Shown one piece after another: positions 9,331-19,116 of a stretch of 64,000 nucleotides of DNA. The translations under genes and the position numbers were made by a program. This stretch comes from Streptomyces guryensis (GTDB lineage Bacteria; Actinomycetota; Actinomycetes; Streptomycetales; Streptomycetaceae). A model generated the notes under the pieces. It did no database searches. It was given only the letters and a program-made list of their open reading frames with translations, and was not told the DNA's origin. The stretch lies in contig NZ_JAJSBI010000006.1 of NCBI RefSeq assembly GCF_021261325.1, positions 124,001 to 188,000 of the forward strand, in the 5' to 3' direction. Numbering within the stretch: position 1 is the stretch's first letter; each line of letters starts with the position of its first letter.

Positions 9331-9684
9331 TCAGGCGGGCTCCCACAGCTCGATCCGGTTGCCCTCAGGATCGGTGACCCAGCCGAATCGGCCGACACCC
9401 TCCATGTCCTGCGTTTCCTCGGCCACGTCCGCTCCCCTGGCGCGGAGTTGCGCGAGCATCGCATCCAGGTCCCGGACCCGGAAGTCGAGCATGGTCCGCT
9501 GGGCGCGGGACCCGAAGTAGTCGGTCTCGGACTGGAACGTCGCGAACACCGTCGGTCCGGCTTCCTGACGCCACAGGCCGTGCTCGTCGGCGTCGAGACC
9601 CAGGCAGTCGCGGTACCACGCGCTCAGGCCCGCCGGGTCCGCGGCCCGCATGAGATATCCACCGATTCCCAGCACCCGTTCCAT
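9331..9684 (-). CDS. VOC family (glyoxalase/bleomycin resistance-like) protein
   Basis: A 117-residue vicinal-oxygen-chelate protein, a single two-module unit. The first beta-alpha-beta-beta-beta module contains ADPAGLSAWYRDCLGL and the second ends FGWVTDPEGNRIELWEP, where the final glutamate is the usual metal ligand. Members include glyoxalases, dioxygenases and antibiotic-binding proteins; the specificity is not visible here. Its stop abuts the dead methyltransferase remnant. Confidence 0.88.
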   Translation of the reverse strand: MERVLGIGGYLMRAADPAGLSAWYRDCLGLDADEHGLWRQEAGPTVFATFQSETDYFGSRAQRTMLDFRVRDLDAMLAQLRARGADVAEETQDMEGVGRFGWVTDPEGNRIELWEPA

Positions 9685-9770
9685 GCCGCCATCCTGCCAG
9701 GACGGCGATCGGACGGGCCGGAACCGCGCCCTCGCAAGCTTCGTCCCGCCGCCGCGACGGCGGGAGCCTG

Positions 9771-10259
9771 CTACGACCCGTCGCCCTCGGGATGCGCAAA
9801 ACGGGTCAGCAGATCCTTGAGCAACTCGGGCTCACCGGGCCCCAGTTCGGCGACCAGCCGCTGAGCGGGCCGATCAGCCGCCACATGGACTGCGTCGAAA
9901 AGTTCGAGACCTTCCGGCGTGATCGCCACCGCCCGCGCCCGCCGGTCCCCCGGAACCGCCTTGCGTACGGCCAGCCCCTTGCCCTCCAGGTCGTCCACGA
10001 CCCGCATGATTCCCGCCTTGTCCGACCCCGTTGCCACCGCCAGGTCCCGCTGCATGGTGGGTCCTTGGTCGACCAGCACGATCAGCACGGCGAAATGCCG
10101 CAGTTCGATGCCGAAGGGCCGAAGCGCCTCCGACATGACCGCCGCCGCGCGCCAGTGCGCCCGGCGCAGCAGCAGGCCGAGCGCGAACGGCGATTCGTCC
10201 CCCGGGCGGTCGGTCGCACGCGAGGCGACGGTGGTGTCGTGAGGAACGTCGGCAGCCAT
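9771..10259 (-). CDS. MarR family transcriptional regulator
   Basis: A 162-residue MarR protein. MQRDLAVATGSDKAGIMRVVDDLEGKGLAVRKAVPGDRRARAVAITPEGLE contains the recognition helix and the wing with its DRRAR basic tip. The N-terminal helices (LGLLLRRAHWRAAAVMSEALRPFGI) form the dimerisation region. Its own promoter region has an 11-bp direct repeat plus a 16-bp inverted repeat, suggesting autoregulation. Neighbours are a VOC gene and a convergent deaminase gene, neither an obvious sole target. Confidence 0.88.
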   Translation of the reverse strand: MAADVPHDTTVASRATDRPGDESPFALGLLLRRAHWRAAAVMSEALRPFGIELRHFAVLIVLVDQGPTMQRDLAVATGSDKAGIMRVVDDLEGKGLAVRKAVPGDRRARAVAITPEGLELFDAVHVAADRPAQRLVAELGPGEPELLKDLLTRFAHPEGDGS

Positions 10260-10282
10260 GAGGCCAGATTACAGCCATTCAC

Positions 10283-10314
10283 TCATTCGAAACGATCTCA
10301 TTTGAAACCAAATG
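10283..10314. promoter_or_regulatory. Candidate MarR operator
   Basis: TCATTCGAAAC (10283-10293) and TCATTTGAAAC (10298-10308) are direct repeats with a 15-bp period. CATTTG-AAAC-CAAATG (10299-10314) is a perfect 6-bp dyad. The stretch is AT-rich against its surroundings and lies 24-55 bp before the MarR start at 10259. Confidence 0.5.
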
Positions 10315-10342
10315 CGCCGGCGCGAACGCGGGAACCCGCCGA

Positions 10343-11701
10343 CTACGCCTCCTGCTGCATCCTCCGTGCGATCCGCGCGTGATCGCGCAGGGCCTCCCCC
10401 AGTCCGGGCAGCACCGGCTCACCTCGGTCGACGAGCACTCGGCCCCCGACCACCGTCGTCCAGGCGCGGGCGGGCCCGCAGCGCAGCCACGCCTCGACGG
10501 GGTCGCTCAGCGCCCCCGCGAGGGCGACCTCGTGGAGGTCCCAGACGACCAGGTCGGCGCAGCCGCCCGGGCGCAGATGCCCCAGCTCGTCGGCGCGGCC
10601 GAGGCAGCGGGCGGAGCCGCGGGTGGCGATGTCGAGGGCGTCGCGTGCGGTCATCGCGCCGGGTCCGCCGCGGTAGCGGCCCAGCAGCAGGGCGCCGCGC
10701 GTCTCCATCCAGAGGGAGGCGTGGTCCGTGGAGGCGGAGCCGTCGCAGCCGATGCCGACGGGCAGGCCGAGTTCTCGCATCTCCCTGACGCGCGCGGTGC
10801 CGCCGCCGATGAGCATGTTGGAGCTGGGGCAGTGCGCGACGCCGACGCCCGCTGCCGCGAGCCGGCCGAGCTCGTCGTCATTGGCGTAGATGCAGTGGGC
10901 GACCCAGGTGCGGTCGCTCATCCAGCCGCAGTCCTCGAAGTGCTCCACGGGCCGGCAGCCGTAGGTCTCCAGGCAGTAGGTGTCCTCGTCGTGGTCCTCG
11001 GCGAGATGGGTGTGCAGGCGTACGTCGTGGCGCTCGGCGAGTTCGGCGGTCGCCGTCATGACCTCCTCGGTCACCGAGAACGGCGAGCAGGGCGCGAGCG
11101 CGACACGGATCAGGGCGCCCGGCGTCGGGTCGTGGTGGGCCTTGATCAGCCGCTCGCTGTCGGCGAGCACCTCGTCGACGGTCTGGGTGACGTTCCTCGG
11201 CGGCAGCCCCCCGTCCTCGACGGAGCGGGTCATGGAGCCACGGGTCGCATGGAAGCGGAAACCGATGTCGCGCGCGGCGCGGATCTCGGCGTCGACGAGG
11301 TACGGGCGGGGGTGGACGTAGAGGTGGTCGGAGGACGTGGTGCAGCCGCCCATCAGCAGCTCGGCCATGCCGACGTCCGCCGACACGTAGGCGGCCTCTT
11401 CGTCCAGGGCGGCCCACAGGGGGTAGAGGGTGGTCAGCCAGTCGAAGAGGGTGCCGTTGACAGCGGGGGCGTAGGAGCGGGTGAGGTTCTGGTAGATGTG
11501 GTGGTGCGTGTTGACCAGGCCGGGGGTGACCAGGCGTCCGGCCGCCGAGACGGTCGTAGGGGCCGCGGGCTCGGTCCCGGCAGCGCCCACCGCGGTGACC
11601 CGACCACCGGTGACGGCCACCCAGCCGCCGGGGATCTCGCGGTCCCCGTCGACGACCAGCAGTCCGGCATCCTTGACCAGCAGATCCACGGCCGACGTCA
11701 T
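10343..11701 (-). CDS. Amidohydrolase family deaminase (8-oxoguanine deaminase/AtzB-like)
   Basis: A 452-residue metal-dependent hydrolase. LVTPGLVNTHHHIYQN (about 58-73) carries the HxH metal ligands. HTHLAED, then WVAHC, and finally GIGCDGSASTDH supply the remaining His/Asp ligands of the deaminase branch. The motif spacing and the NLTRSYAP segment resemble 8-oxoguanine deaminases and hydroxy-s-triazine hydrolases, so the substrate is probably an amino-purine or triazine ring. The start is at MTSAVDLL (reverse complement of the ATG at 11699-11701); 18 upstream codons in frame look non-coding. It is divergent from the CE7 esterase. Confidence 0.85.
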   Translation of the reverse strand: MTSAVDLLVKDAGLLVVDGDREIPGGWVAVTGGRVTAVGAAGTEPAAPTTVSAAGRLVTPGLVNTHHHIYQNLTRSYAPAVNGTLFDWLTTLYPLWAALDEEAAYVSADVGMAELLMGGCTTSSDHLYVHPRPYLVDAEIRAARDIGFRFHATRGSMTRSVEDGGLPPRNVTQTVDEVLADSERLIKAHHDPTPGALIRVALAPCSPFSVTEEVMTATAELAERHDVRLHTHLAEDHDEDTYCLETYGCRPVEHFEDCGWMSDRTWVAHCIYANDDELGRLAAAGVGVAHCPSSNMLIGGGTARVREMRELGLPVGIGCDGSASTDHASLWMETRGALLLGRYRGGPGAMTARDALDIATRGSARCLGRADELGHLRPGGCADLVVWDLHEVALAGALSDPVEAWLRCGPARAWTTVVGGRVLVDRGEPVLPGLGEALRDHARIARRMQQEA

Positions 11702-11819
11702 GGCGCCCATCGTAGACAGGTACGGCCGGAAAGCCCTGGCGAGCCGTCCGACCACCCACGTACGGTGTGATCATCCGCAAGGTCCCTTCGTAACTGTTCC
11801 TTCGCAAAGGCGGTCCTAC

Positions 11820-12788
11820 ATGGCCCTGTTCGACCTCCCCCTCGACGAACTCCGCGAGTACCGCAGCGCGTCCGTCGAGCCCGAGGACTTCGACGCGTTC
11901 TGGTCCAAGACCCTGCAGGAGGCCCGTGCGCACGACCTGGACGCCCGTTTCGAGCCGGTCGACACGGGCCTGACGACGGTCGACGTGTACGACGTGACGT
12001 TCGCGGGGTTCGGCGGCCACCCGGTGAAGGGCTGGCTGACGCTGCCCGCGGCGGTCGAGGAGCCGATACCGCTGGTCGTGGAGTTCATCGGATACGGCGG
12101 CGGGCGCGGCCTGCCGCACGAGCACCTGCTGTGGGCGTCCACCGGCCGGGCGCACTTCGTGATGGACACCCGTGGGCAGGGCAGCGGCTGGGGCGGAGGC
12201 GGCGGTACCGCGGACCCGGTGGGCGGCGCGCCGGCCTACCCCGGTTTCATGACCCGAGGCATCGACGCGCCCGAGAACTACTACTACCGGCGGGTGTTCA
12301 CGGACGCGGTGCGTGCCGTCGAGGCGGCCCGCTCGCACCCCCTGACGGATGCGGCACGCACGGTCGCGCTCGGCGGCAGCCAGGGCGGCGGCATCACCAT
12401 CGCGGTGGGCGGCCTTGTCCCGGACCTGACCGCGATCGCCCCGGACGTGCCGTTCCTGTGCGACTACCCGCGCGCCGCGACGGTGACGGACCGGCACCCC
12501 TACCGTGAGATCGGCCTGTTCCTCAAGACCCACCGCGGCCGCACCGAGGACGCCCTGCGCACCCTGTCCTACTTCGACGGCGTCCACTTCGCCTCCCGCG
12601 GCCGCGCCGCCGCCCTGTTCTCAGCGGCTCTTGAGGACCAGACCTGCCCGCCCTCGACCGTCTTCGCCGCGTTCAACGCCTGGGGGCACGAGGACAAGGC
12701 GATCGAGGTGTACGACTTCAACGACCATGAGGGCGGCGGCCCTTACCAGGAGGCGGCCAAGCTGAAGTGGCTGCGGTCGTACGTCTGA
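11820..12788 (+). CDS. Carbohydrate esterase family 7 acetyl esterase (acetyl xylan esterase/cephalosporin-C deacetylase)
   Basis: A 322-residue alpha/beta hydrolase with all CE7 signatures in order: DTRGQG (116-121), the nucleophile elbow GGSQGG (S187), the acid in ALEDQTCPPSTVFAA (D273) and the HE motif in NDHEGG (H303). The length matches the family. No signal peptide is present, so it deacetylates small, imported sugars or xylo-oligosaccharides in the cytoplasm. The start is at MALFDLP, preceded by a weak AAGG. A longer frame extends upstream but overlaps the divergent deaminase gene. Confidence 0.9.
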   Translation: MALFDLPLDELREYRSASVEPEDFDAFWSKTLQEARAHDLDARFEPVDTGLTTVDVYDVTFAGFGGHPVKGWLTLPAAVEEPIPLVVEFIGYGGGRGLPHEHLLWASTGRAHFVMDTRGQGSGWGGGGGTADPVGGAPAYPGFMTRGIDAPENYYYRRVFTDAVRAVEAARSHPLTDAARTVALGGSQGGGITIAVGGLVPDLTAIAPDVPFLCDYPRAATVTDRHPYREIGLFLKTHRGRTEDALRTLSYFDGVHFASRGRAAALFSAALEDQTCPPSTVFAAFNAWGHEDKAIEVYDFNDHEGGGPYQEAAKLKWLRSYV

Positions 12789-12886
12789 GGGTCCCGCCAC
12801 CCTTCCCTCCAGCCCGACCAGTCGGTATGTTCGGGTGCCCGGGCCGGTGTCGCGGCCCGGGCTTCCGGCGGACGGCGGAGGACCCC

Positions 12887-14053
12887 ATGGCGGAGCACGA
12901 GCCCGAGGTGCACGGTTACTGCGACGAGCGGTTCGCCGCGGTGCGGACGGCACTGGAGGAGAACTTCCGGGACCGGGCCGAGCTCGGCGCCGCGGTGACC
13001 GTCACCGTCGGCGGCACGACCGTCGTGGATCTGTGGGGTGGGTGGGCCGACGCGGCACGCACCCGCCCCTGGGAGCGCGACACGCTGGTCAATGTGTGGT
13101 CGACGACCAAGGGGCCGATCGCGCTGTGCGCGCACATCCTCGCCGACCGGGGGCTGCTGGACTTCGACGCGCCGGTGGCCGCGTACTGGCCCGAGTTCGC
13201 CGCGGCCGGCAAGGACAAGGTCCTCGTACGACATCTGCTGTCGCACCGGGCGGGGCTGTCCGGGCCGCGTGAGCCGCATTCGCTGGAGCAGCTCTACGAC
13301 TGGGAGTTGACCACGCAGCGGCTCGCGGCGATGCAGCCCTGGTGGGAGCCGGGTACGCGGTCCGGCTATCACGCGTTCACCTACGGCTTCCTGGTCGGTG
13401 AGGTCGTACGGCGCGTCTCGGGGCTGCTGCCGGGGGCCTTTCTGGCGCGGGAGGTGACCGGGCCGCTGGCGATCGACTTCACCGTCGGGCTGCCGGAGAA
13501 GGAGGCAGGGCGGGCGGCCGAGCTGGTGCATCCGCCGGCCGCGTCGAGCAGCGAACAGACCGCGGTCTACAGCCAGTTGGGGCCGGAGGCGCTCGCCGCG
13601 CTGGCCAATCCGCTGGTGGGCGCGAGTGAGGCCAACACGCCGGAATGGCGGGCCGCCGAGATCCCGGCCGCGAACGGGCACGGTACCGCGCGGGCGGTCG
13701 CCGCGCTCTACGGGATCTTCGCGGGCCGGGGGTCCCACGACGGCCACCGCGTGCTGTCCGCCGAGGCGGCCGAGCGGGTGCGTGAGGGGCAGGGCAGCTG
13801 CCGGGACCTGGTGCTCGGCGCCGGGCTCGGGCATGAGACGGAGATCGGGCTGGGGCTGTGGCTGAGCGGCCCGAACGGCTCGTACGGCCCCAACCCGCGG
13901 GCTTTCGGACACGACGGCTTCGGCGGGTCCTGCGGGCTGGCCGACCCGGAGGCGGGGGTGGCGATGGGGTACGTGATGAACCGGATGGGGCCTCATATCG
14001 CGGACGACCCCCGAAAGACGGCCCTCATCGAGGCCGTGTACAGGGCGCTGTGA
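12887..14053 (+). CDS. Serine hydrolase of the beta-lactamase/EstB family
   Basis: A 388-residue penicillin-binding-like hydrolase. VWSTTKGPIAL holds the SxxK motif (S72, K75), and GYHAFTYGFLVGEVVRR is the family's YxN/YHxxT-type tyrosine segment. The C-terminal region GHDGFGGSCGLADPE replaces the KTG box, as in class C-like esterases (EstB). There is no signal peptide, so it is probably a cytoplasmic esterase rather than a lactamase. The ATG at 12887 follows CGGAGGA. It lies 98 bp downstream of the esterase gene in the same direction and may share its transcript. Confidence 0.87.
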   Translation: MAEHEPEVHGYCDERFAAVRTALEENFRDRAELGAAVTVTVGGTTVVDLWGGWADAARTRPWERDTLVNVWSTTKGPIALCAHILADRGLLDFDAPVAAYWPEFAAAGKDKVLVRHLLSHRAGLSGPREPHSLEQLYDWELTTQRLAAMQPWWEPGTRSGYHAFTYGFLVGEVVRRVSGLLPGAFLAREVTGPLAIDFTVGLPEKEAGRAAELVHPPAASSSEQTAVYSQLGPEALAALANPLVGASEANTPEWRAAEIPAANGHGTARAVAALYGIFAGRGSHDGHRVLSAEAAERVREGQGSCRDLVLGAGLGHETEIGLGLWLSGPNGSYGPNPRAFGHDGFGGSCGLADPEAGVAMGYVMNRMGPHIADDPRKTALIEAVYRAL

Positions 14054-14107
14054 ACGGCGCTCGGCGCGGACCGGTTTCGGCCGAACCACCGGGCCGGTCT
14101 TCCCTGG

Positions 14108-14119
14108 TGGTTTAGACCA
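14108..14119. promoter_or_regulatory. dre-like GntR/DasR operator
   Basis: TGGTTTAGACCA differs by one base from TGGTCTAGACCA, the core reported for the DasR-responsive element of Streptomyces. A second partial copy, GCTAGACC, follows at 14122-14129. The site lies about 65 bp before the GntR start. Confidence 0.5.
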
Positions 14120-14182
14120 ATGCTAGACCTGGTGGCGCAATGAGCCCGCACGGCTACGTTCCGTCACCACAGGAGGCGCGGC

Positions 14183-14938
14183 ATGGCCCGCACCACCCCG
14201 CCCGACCCTCCCCTCGCCGAAGGCGGACACCGAGGGGAGCCGCTGTACTGGCTCGTCGCGACGCAGCTGCTCGGCGAGCTGCGCGACGGCACCGTCCCGC
14301 CCGGTGAACGGCTACCGGGCGAACGGCAGCTGGCCGGGCACTTCGGCGTGAGCAGGGAGACCGTCCGGCAGGCGCTGGAGGTGCTGCGCCGGGACGGTCT
14401 GGTCGCCACCGACCGGCGGGGCAGCCACGCCACGCTGCCCGGCCTGCCGGTGGAGACGGTGTCCTCGCTGACCTTCCCGGTCGGCGCCCGGGTCGCGGAC
14501 CCGTGCGCCGTCGACCGGGCCACGGTCGCCTGGGAGACTCCCCCGCCCGAGCACGCAGAGGCCCTGGGGCTCGCCCCGCGCTCGCAGACCCTCGTGCACC
14601 GCTACGAGTCGGCCGGCGCCGACGGCCGCGGACGCCGTACGGCCGTGACGTCGTTCTCCGCCGTGGCGCTCTCCGAGGTCGAGGAGCTGGCGCGCTACCG
14701 CGACCGCGCCGACGGCACCGCCTCGGCGCAGCTGCGCCGCGCCTACGACTGGATGCGCAGGGCGGGCCTGACCCTGCACCACCGGGACTCCATCACCCCG
14801 CTCTCGGACGCGCCCTCGGTGCGGGTCAGGCGGCGCGTGCACGACCAGTACGCGCGGCCGTTGGAGATCACCGACCTGGTGGTGGACGCCCAACCGGACG
14901 CCCTGGTCTACGAGTTCACGCTGCCCGCCGCGGGGTGA
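14183..14938 (+). CDS. GntR family transcriptional regulator (HutC/UTRA type)
   Basis: A 251-residue regulator. The N-terminal winged helix reads PLYWLVATQLLGELRDGTVPPGERLPGERQLAGHFGVSRETVRQALEVLRRDGLV (about 20-74), a textbook GntR domain. The remainder is a UTRA effector domain, with the ending [23 protein letters not shown]. The ATG at 14183 has AGGAGG seven bases upstream. A dre-like dyad sits in its promoter region, suggesting autoregulation or DasR input. Its 3' end overlaps the convergent MEDS-ATPase gene by 31 bp. Confidence 0.9.
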   Translation: MARTTPPDPPLAEGGHRGEPLYWLVATQLLGELRDGTVPPGERLPGERQLAGHFGVSRETVRQALEVLRRDGLVATDRRGSHATLPGLPVETVSSLTFPVGARVADPCAVDRATVAWETPPPEHAEALGLAPRSQTLVHRYESAGADGRGRRTAVTSFSAVALSEVEELARYRDRADGTASAQLRRAYDWMRRAGLTLHHRDSITPLSDAPSVRVRRRVHDQYARPLEITDLVVDAQPDALVYEFTLPAAG

Positions 14939-15870
14939 CCACGCCCCGGGCGCCGAAAGTACAGCCGTACGACGGAGCCCGAGGGGTCCAGCCGGTCGGT
15001 GACCAGGTCGCTCAACTGCCGCACGAGCCACATGCCGTGCCCGCTCACGGCTACCGGCTCGGGCGGCAGATGACCGGGAAGGGGCGGGTGCGGCGGCACG
15101 GTGTGCGCGCCGCTGTCGGAGACCTCGCAGATCACATGGTCGCGGTCGCTGGGCAGCCGTACGACACCGTGTCCGCCGCCGTGGCGGACGGCGTTGACGA
15201 CGGTCTCGTGCACGGTCGTCAGCAAGTCGTACGTCCGCTGCTCGGGCAGGCCCAGGCGGCGGGCGTACGCGGTGAGGGCGCGGCGGACGACGGCTGCGCG
15301 GCCGCGAGTGAAGGGGATGCCGGCTGCCGCGGCGGGCAGTCGCGCCGGGGCGAGCTCGTCGCACTCGGCGCCGAATTCGGCCGGGTCCGTGCAGTCGGCC
15401 GCCGTGCCGGGTTCGTGGACGAGTTCGGGGTGGGTGCGGGTGACGCTGCGGGCGACGGTCTCCGGGAGCACCCGGGTGCCGTACGGGCACAGGAACCAGT
15501 GGGCGGAGCCGGCGAAGGCGACGTTGACGAGGGATTCGTAGCGCATCCATTCCCGGGTCTCGAAGTCGGTGCGGCCCTCCCCGACCGGTTCGCCGACGAC
15601 GCGGACGCGGCGGTTCGGCTCCTGCCGGGTGCGGTAGGGGTGGTAGCGGCGCAGCGTGCGCGACGGGTGGTCGTACCAGTCGTGGGCGTCGAAGCACTCG
15701 ACGGGGCGGAAGCGGCTGCCGAGTGATTCTGCGAGCAACGTGATCTCGCAGGCGCTCACCACCACGACGGTGTCGCCCGCGTGCAGCCCGTCGCGGACGA
15801 AGGCGGCCGCCGTGTCACGGAACTGACCGTCCGAGGCGTGGCGCAGCGCCTGGTGGACGAAGCCGGTCAC
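14908..15870 (-). CDS. MEDS-domain anti-sigma factor with HATPase domain
   Basis: A 320-residue two-domain protein. The N-terminal half (about 1-175) is a MEDS/DcmR-type sensory domain ([36 protein letters not shown]). The C-terminal half is a GHKL/RsbW-type serine kinase fold: [16 protein letters not shown] is the N-box and [10 protein letters not shown] plus [14 protein letters not shown] the G1 and G2 boxes. Such proteins bind and phosphorylate STAS antagonists or sequester a sigma factor. The GTG start at 15870 overlaps the stop of the MEDS-STAS gene (GTGA) and follows GAAGGGGAAGG, so the pair is co-translated. Confidence 0.85.
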   Translation of the reverse strand: MTGFVHQALRHASDGQFRDTAAAFVRDGLHAGDTVVVVSACEITLLAESLGSRFRPVECFDAHDWYDHPSRTLRRYHPYRTRQEPNRRVRVVGEPVGEGRTDFETREWMRYESLVNVAFAGSAHWFLCPYGTRVLPETVARSVTRTHPELVHEPGTAADCTDPAEFGAECDELAPARLPAAAAGIPFTRGRAAVVRRALTAYARRLGLPEQRTYDLLTTVHETVVNAVRHGGGHGVVRLPSDRDHVICEVSDSGAHTVPPHPPLPGHLPPEPVAVSGHGMWLVRQLSDLVTDRLDPSGSVVRLYFRRPGRGHPAAGSVNS

Positions 15871-16769
15871 GGTCCTTCCCCTTCCTGTCCTTCCGGTGCG
15901 ATGTGCAGACCAGGCACCCGGTCCCAGCCGGTCACCCGCATCACCCGCTGGACGTGCGGGGCGACTCCGGACAGTTCGAGGGTGCCGCCCGCCGCGTACA
16001 GGCCGAGCGCCGTGAACGCGAGCAGGCGCAGCGCGCCGACGTCGATGAAACGCAGCTCGTGCAGGTCGAGATGGATGCGGGCGCCGTCCGCGGCGCGTGC
16101 CCGGGCGCGGGCCGTCTCGGTGTGCAGGGCGCGGGCGACGGCCGTGACGTTGGTGTCGTCGACCTCCCCGGCGAGGGCGAGGCCGGGGGGTGCGAAGGTG
16201 CGGGTGATGGCGAGGACGTCGTCGCGCCACACGGCGTCGGCGCCGACCCGGCCGTGGTGCAGCCCGGCGAGCGGACCGAGTTCCGTCTCGTCGAAGATCC
16301 GGCGGTCGTACTGGCAGATGCCGAGGACGGGCAACGAGGAGAAGACGGGGCCGAGCAGCAGCTCGCTGTCGTGCAGCGTCTTGAGTTCCTTGCCGGCCTG
16401 GGCGCGCAGGACCTCCGTGCACACGCGCAGGCCGAGGAAGCCGTCGCCGACGGCGCTGCGGGTTTCGCGGCGGATCACCTCGTCCAGGTCCCACAGCCCC
16501 TCGGGGCCTGCGAGATGGGGGTCGACGCGCAGCCGGCCGGCCGCGAGTTCCTCGTCGACCCGGCAGCCGTGTGCCTCCAGGAAGGACAGGGCGACGCCCG
16601 CTGGGATGCCGGCGGGCGGCAGCAGGAGTCCGCGCTGCCCGCTGGCCAGGCCGTCCAGCAGGAACGCGACGAGGACGGTCTCCCGTTCCTCGTCCGTGTC
16701 GTAGCCGAGGAGCAGGTGGTCTCCCTGGCGCATCTGCCCCACGGTTTTCAAGGGGGGTGTGACGGCCAT
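15867..16769 (-). CDS. MEDS-STAS anti-sigma factor antagonist
   Basis: A 300-residue protein. Residues about 12-180 form a MEDS domain ([35 protein letters not shown]), and residues about 200-290 a STAS domain ([39 protein letters not shown]). The usual phosphorylatable serine of STAS proteins is replaced by an aspartate in FIDVGAL. It is coupled by a GTGA overlap to the MEDS-HATPase protein, forming an antagonist/anti-sigma pair in which both partners carry the same sensory domain. No sigma factor gene is adjacent. It is divergent from the STAND ATPase gene. Confidence 0.85.
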   Translation of the reverse strand: MAVTPPLKTVGQMRQGDHLLLGYDTDEERETVLVAFLLDGLASGQRGLLLPPAGIPAGVALSFLEAHGCRVDEELAAGRLRVDPHLAGPEGLWDLDEVIRRETRSAVGDGFLGLRVCTEVLRAQAGKELKTLHDSELLLGPVFSSLPVLGICQYDRRIFDETELGPLAGLHHGRVGADAVWRDDVLAITRTFAPPGLALAGEVDDTNVTAVARALHTETARARARAADGARIHLDLHELRFIDVGALRLLAFTALGLYAAGGTLELSGVAPHVQRVMRVTGWDRVPGLHIAPEGQEGEGP

Positions 16770-16873
16770 GCCCGTACCTCCCTCGGTGGACGGACCGCTT
16801 CCACGCTACGCCGGAAGCAGTCCTGCCGTGAGGGGTTATCGTGTCCGCCATCGGTTCCGGGTGAGGGGGGACG

Positions 16874-18949
16874 ATGGCGGCCTCTGTGCAGGGCGGCAGG
16901 ATCGGCAACCTTCCCGCCGAGGCGAACGCGTTCGTCGGCCGCCGGCTCGAACTCGCCGAAATCGCGGGGCTGTTGGGGGCCGAGCGGCTGGTGACGCTGA
17001 CGGGGCCGGGGGGTGTGGGCAAGTCCCGCCTTGCGCTGCGGGCCGCGCATGCCGCGAGGGCCGGGTTCCCGGGCGGGGCGTGGCTGGTGGAGCTGTCGGA
17101 GCTCCGGGATCCGGATCTGCTGACGAACACGGTGGCGCAGGCGACCCGGCTGACCGAGCAGACGCTGCGGCCACTGCTGCAGGCGGTCTGCGAACACCTC
17201 TCGGGGGCGCCCGTACTGCTCGTACTCGACACCTGTGAGCACGTCCTGGACGAATGCGCCCGGATCGCACAGGAATTGCTCGCGAGCGTTCCGGAGTTGC
17301 GCATTCTGGCCACCAGCCGGCAGCCGCTGGGCGTGCCGGGCGAGCATCTGCTGACGGTGGCGCCGCTGCCGCTGGGGGAACGCGACGACGCGGTGGCGCT
17401 GTTCACGGCCCGGGCGGCGGCCGCGGTGCCGTCGTTCGCGCTGACCGATGCCAACCGGGCGCATGTGGCCGCGGTCTGCGCCCGTCTCGACGGGATCCCG
17501 CTGGCGCTGGAACTGGCCGCCGTACGGCTGCGCGGCTTCTCCCTGCACCGTCTCCTGGAGGGCCTGGACTCCCGCTTCGACCTGCTTGTCTCGCCCGCCC
17601 GGCCGCGTCTTGCCCGGCACCAGACGCTGCGCACCGCGATCGGCTGGAGCCATGAGCTGTGCACGCCGCTGGAAAGGCTGCTGTGGGCGCGGCTCTCGGT
17701 TTTCACGGGCGGCTGGGACGTGGAGGCGGCTGAATTCGTGTGCCACGGCGGCCCCCTGGACGCGGAGGAGATCCTCGCCCTGCTCGCCTCGCTCACCGAG
17801 AAGTCCATCGTCACCCGCGACGACGAGGGGGCGGCGGTGCGCTACCGGATGCTGGACACGGTCCGCTCGTTCGGCGCCGAGTGGCTGACCGGGCTGGGCG
17901 AGGCGGAGGCGGTGCGCAGCCGCCACCGGGACTACTTCCGCTGGATCGCCCGACAGGGCGAGGCGGAGTGGCTCGGGCCCGGCCAGCGGATGTGGGCGGA
18001 ACGGCTGACCGCGGAGCACGCCAATCTGCGCCTGGCGATCGAGGAGTGCATGACCGCGCGCGAGCCGGAGACGGCACTCGAACTCACCGGCACCCTCTGG
18101 TTCTTCTGGTTCGCCTGCGGGTTCGCCGAGGAGGGCCGCACCTACCTGGAGCGGGCGCTGCGCCGTGCCCGCGCGGGCGGTGGGCCCGAGCACACCCTGG
18201 CGGTCTGGGCGCACCGGCTGGTCACCGTCGTCGCGGACGACCTGGAGGCGGCCGAGTCGGTGAGCGCCGCCTATGTGTGGCTGGCCGAGGAGCGGCGACT
18301 GCCGGTGCCCGCCCTGCCGTTGACCGGGGCGAGCCTGGCCGTGCGGGGCGAGTCGGCGCGGTCGGCGGTGCTGTACGGAAGCGTCCGGCAGGCGCCTGCC
18401 GGGGACGGCGGCGCCGAGTTCTTCCAGCTGCTGACACTCGCCGTGCAGGCATATCTGCTGGCCGGCCAGGCCGCGTTCGAACGGTGCGCGGCGGTCGCGG
18501 AGCGGCTGCGTGCCGAGTGCGCCAAGCGCGGAGAGCTGTGGATGGGGGCCTGGGGCGACTTCTTCGTCTCGCTCGCCGGGATCGGTCTCGGCCACCCGGA
18601 CGAGGCGGTGCTCCCGGCGCGCGAGGCACTGGCCGCCAAGTGGCGGGTCCACGACCGGATCGGCGCGGCGGCGGTCACCGACCTGCTGGTGGTCGCGCAG
18701 GCCTCGCGGGGCGAGGAGGAGCTCGCCGCCCGTCTCCTGGGCATCAGCCGGCGCCTGTGGCACGCGGCAGGCCTGCCGCAGCTCGGCAGGCCCGACCTGT
18801 CGGTCTTCCACCGCGAGTACGAGCGCCGGCTGCGCGCCGCGCTGGGGGACGCCTGTTTCACCGAAGCGGTGCGCAAGGGGCGGGAGCTGGGACCGGACGC
18901 GGCGCTCGCGCTGGCACTGGGCGATACGGCGGACGCGCCCGGCCCTTGA
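16874..18949 (+). CDS. STAND (NB-ARC-like) ATPase related to LuxR-type regulators, without HTH
   Basis: A 691-residue signal-transduction ATPase. Near the N-terminus [19 protein letters not shown] is followed by the Walker A GPGGVGKS (44-51) and the Walker [34 protein letters not shown] and [13 protein letters not shown] are typical of the AfsR/LuxR-type NB-ARC region. The C-terminal half is a helical TPR-like sensor. Related Streptomyces regulators carry a LuxR HTH after a segment like this protein's ending ([15 protein letters not shown]); here the frame stops instead. It may act through a partner or may have lost its DNA-binding domain. Confidence 0.85.
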   Translation: MAASVQGGRIGNLPAEANAFVGRRLELAEIAGLLGAERLVTLTGPGGVGKSRLALRAAHAARAGFPGGAWLVELSELRDPDLLTNTVAQATRLTEQTLRPLLQAVCEHLSGAPVLLVLDTCEHVLDECARIAQELLASVPELRILATSRQPLGVPGEHLLTVAPLPLGERDDAVALFTARAAAAVPSFALTDANRAHVAAVCARLDGIPLALELAAVRLRGFSLHRLLEGLDSRFDLLVSPARPRLARHQTLRTAIGWSHELCTPLERLLWARLSVFTGGWDVEAAEFVCHGGPLDAEEILALLASLTEKSIVTRDDEGAAVRYRMLDTVRSFGAEWLTGLGEAEAVRSRHRDYFRWIARQGEAEWLGPGQRMWAERLTAEHANLRLAIEECMTAREPETALELTGTLWFFWFACGFAEEGRTYLERALRRARAGGGPEHTLAVWAHRLVTVVADDLEAAESVSAAYVWLAEERRLPVPALPLTGASLAVRGESARSAVLYGSVRQAPAGDGGAEFFQLLTLAVQAYLLAGQAAFERCAAVAERLRAECAKRGELWMGAWGDFFVSLAGIGLGHPDEAVLPAREALAAKWRVHDRIGAAAVTDLLVVAQASRGEEELAARLLGISRRLWHAAGLPQLGRPDLSVFHREYERRLRAALGDACFTEAVRKGRELGPDAALALALGDTADAPGP

Positions 18950-19116
18950 CCCGGTTCTCCTCACGTCCGTCAGGAACGGCCGGCGACGCCCCTGAGAGGG
19001 ACACCCTGCCCCCCCCCGAAGCAGTACGCGAAGAGCGCGGGTAGAGGCGCCGGACGCGGCGACACCGGGCGACCCGGCCGACGTGAGCGGCCCATGACCC
19101 AGCCCCCTCCCGTCCC

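Noticed and set aside
14908..17814. A 968-codon open frame on the minus strand spanning the MEDS-HATPase gene and beyond
   Set aside because: Only the part from the GTG at 15870 downward has protein-like motifs. The upstream part is Arg/Pro/Ser-rich antisense to the MEDS-STAS and STAND genes, a usual artefact of high GC.
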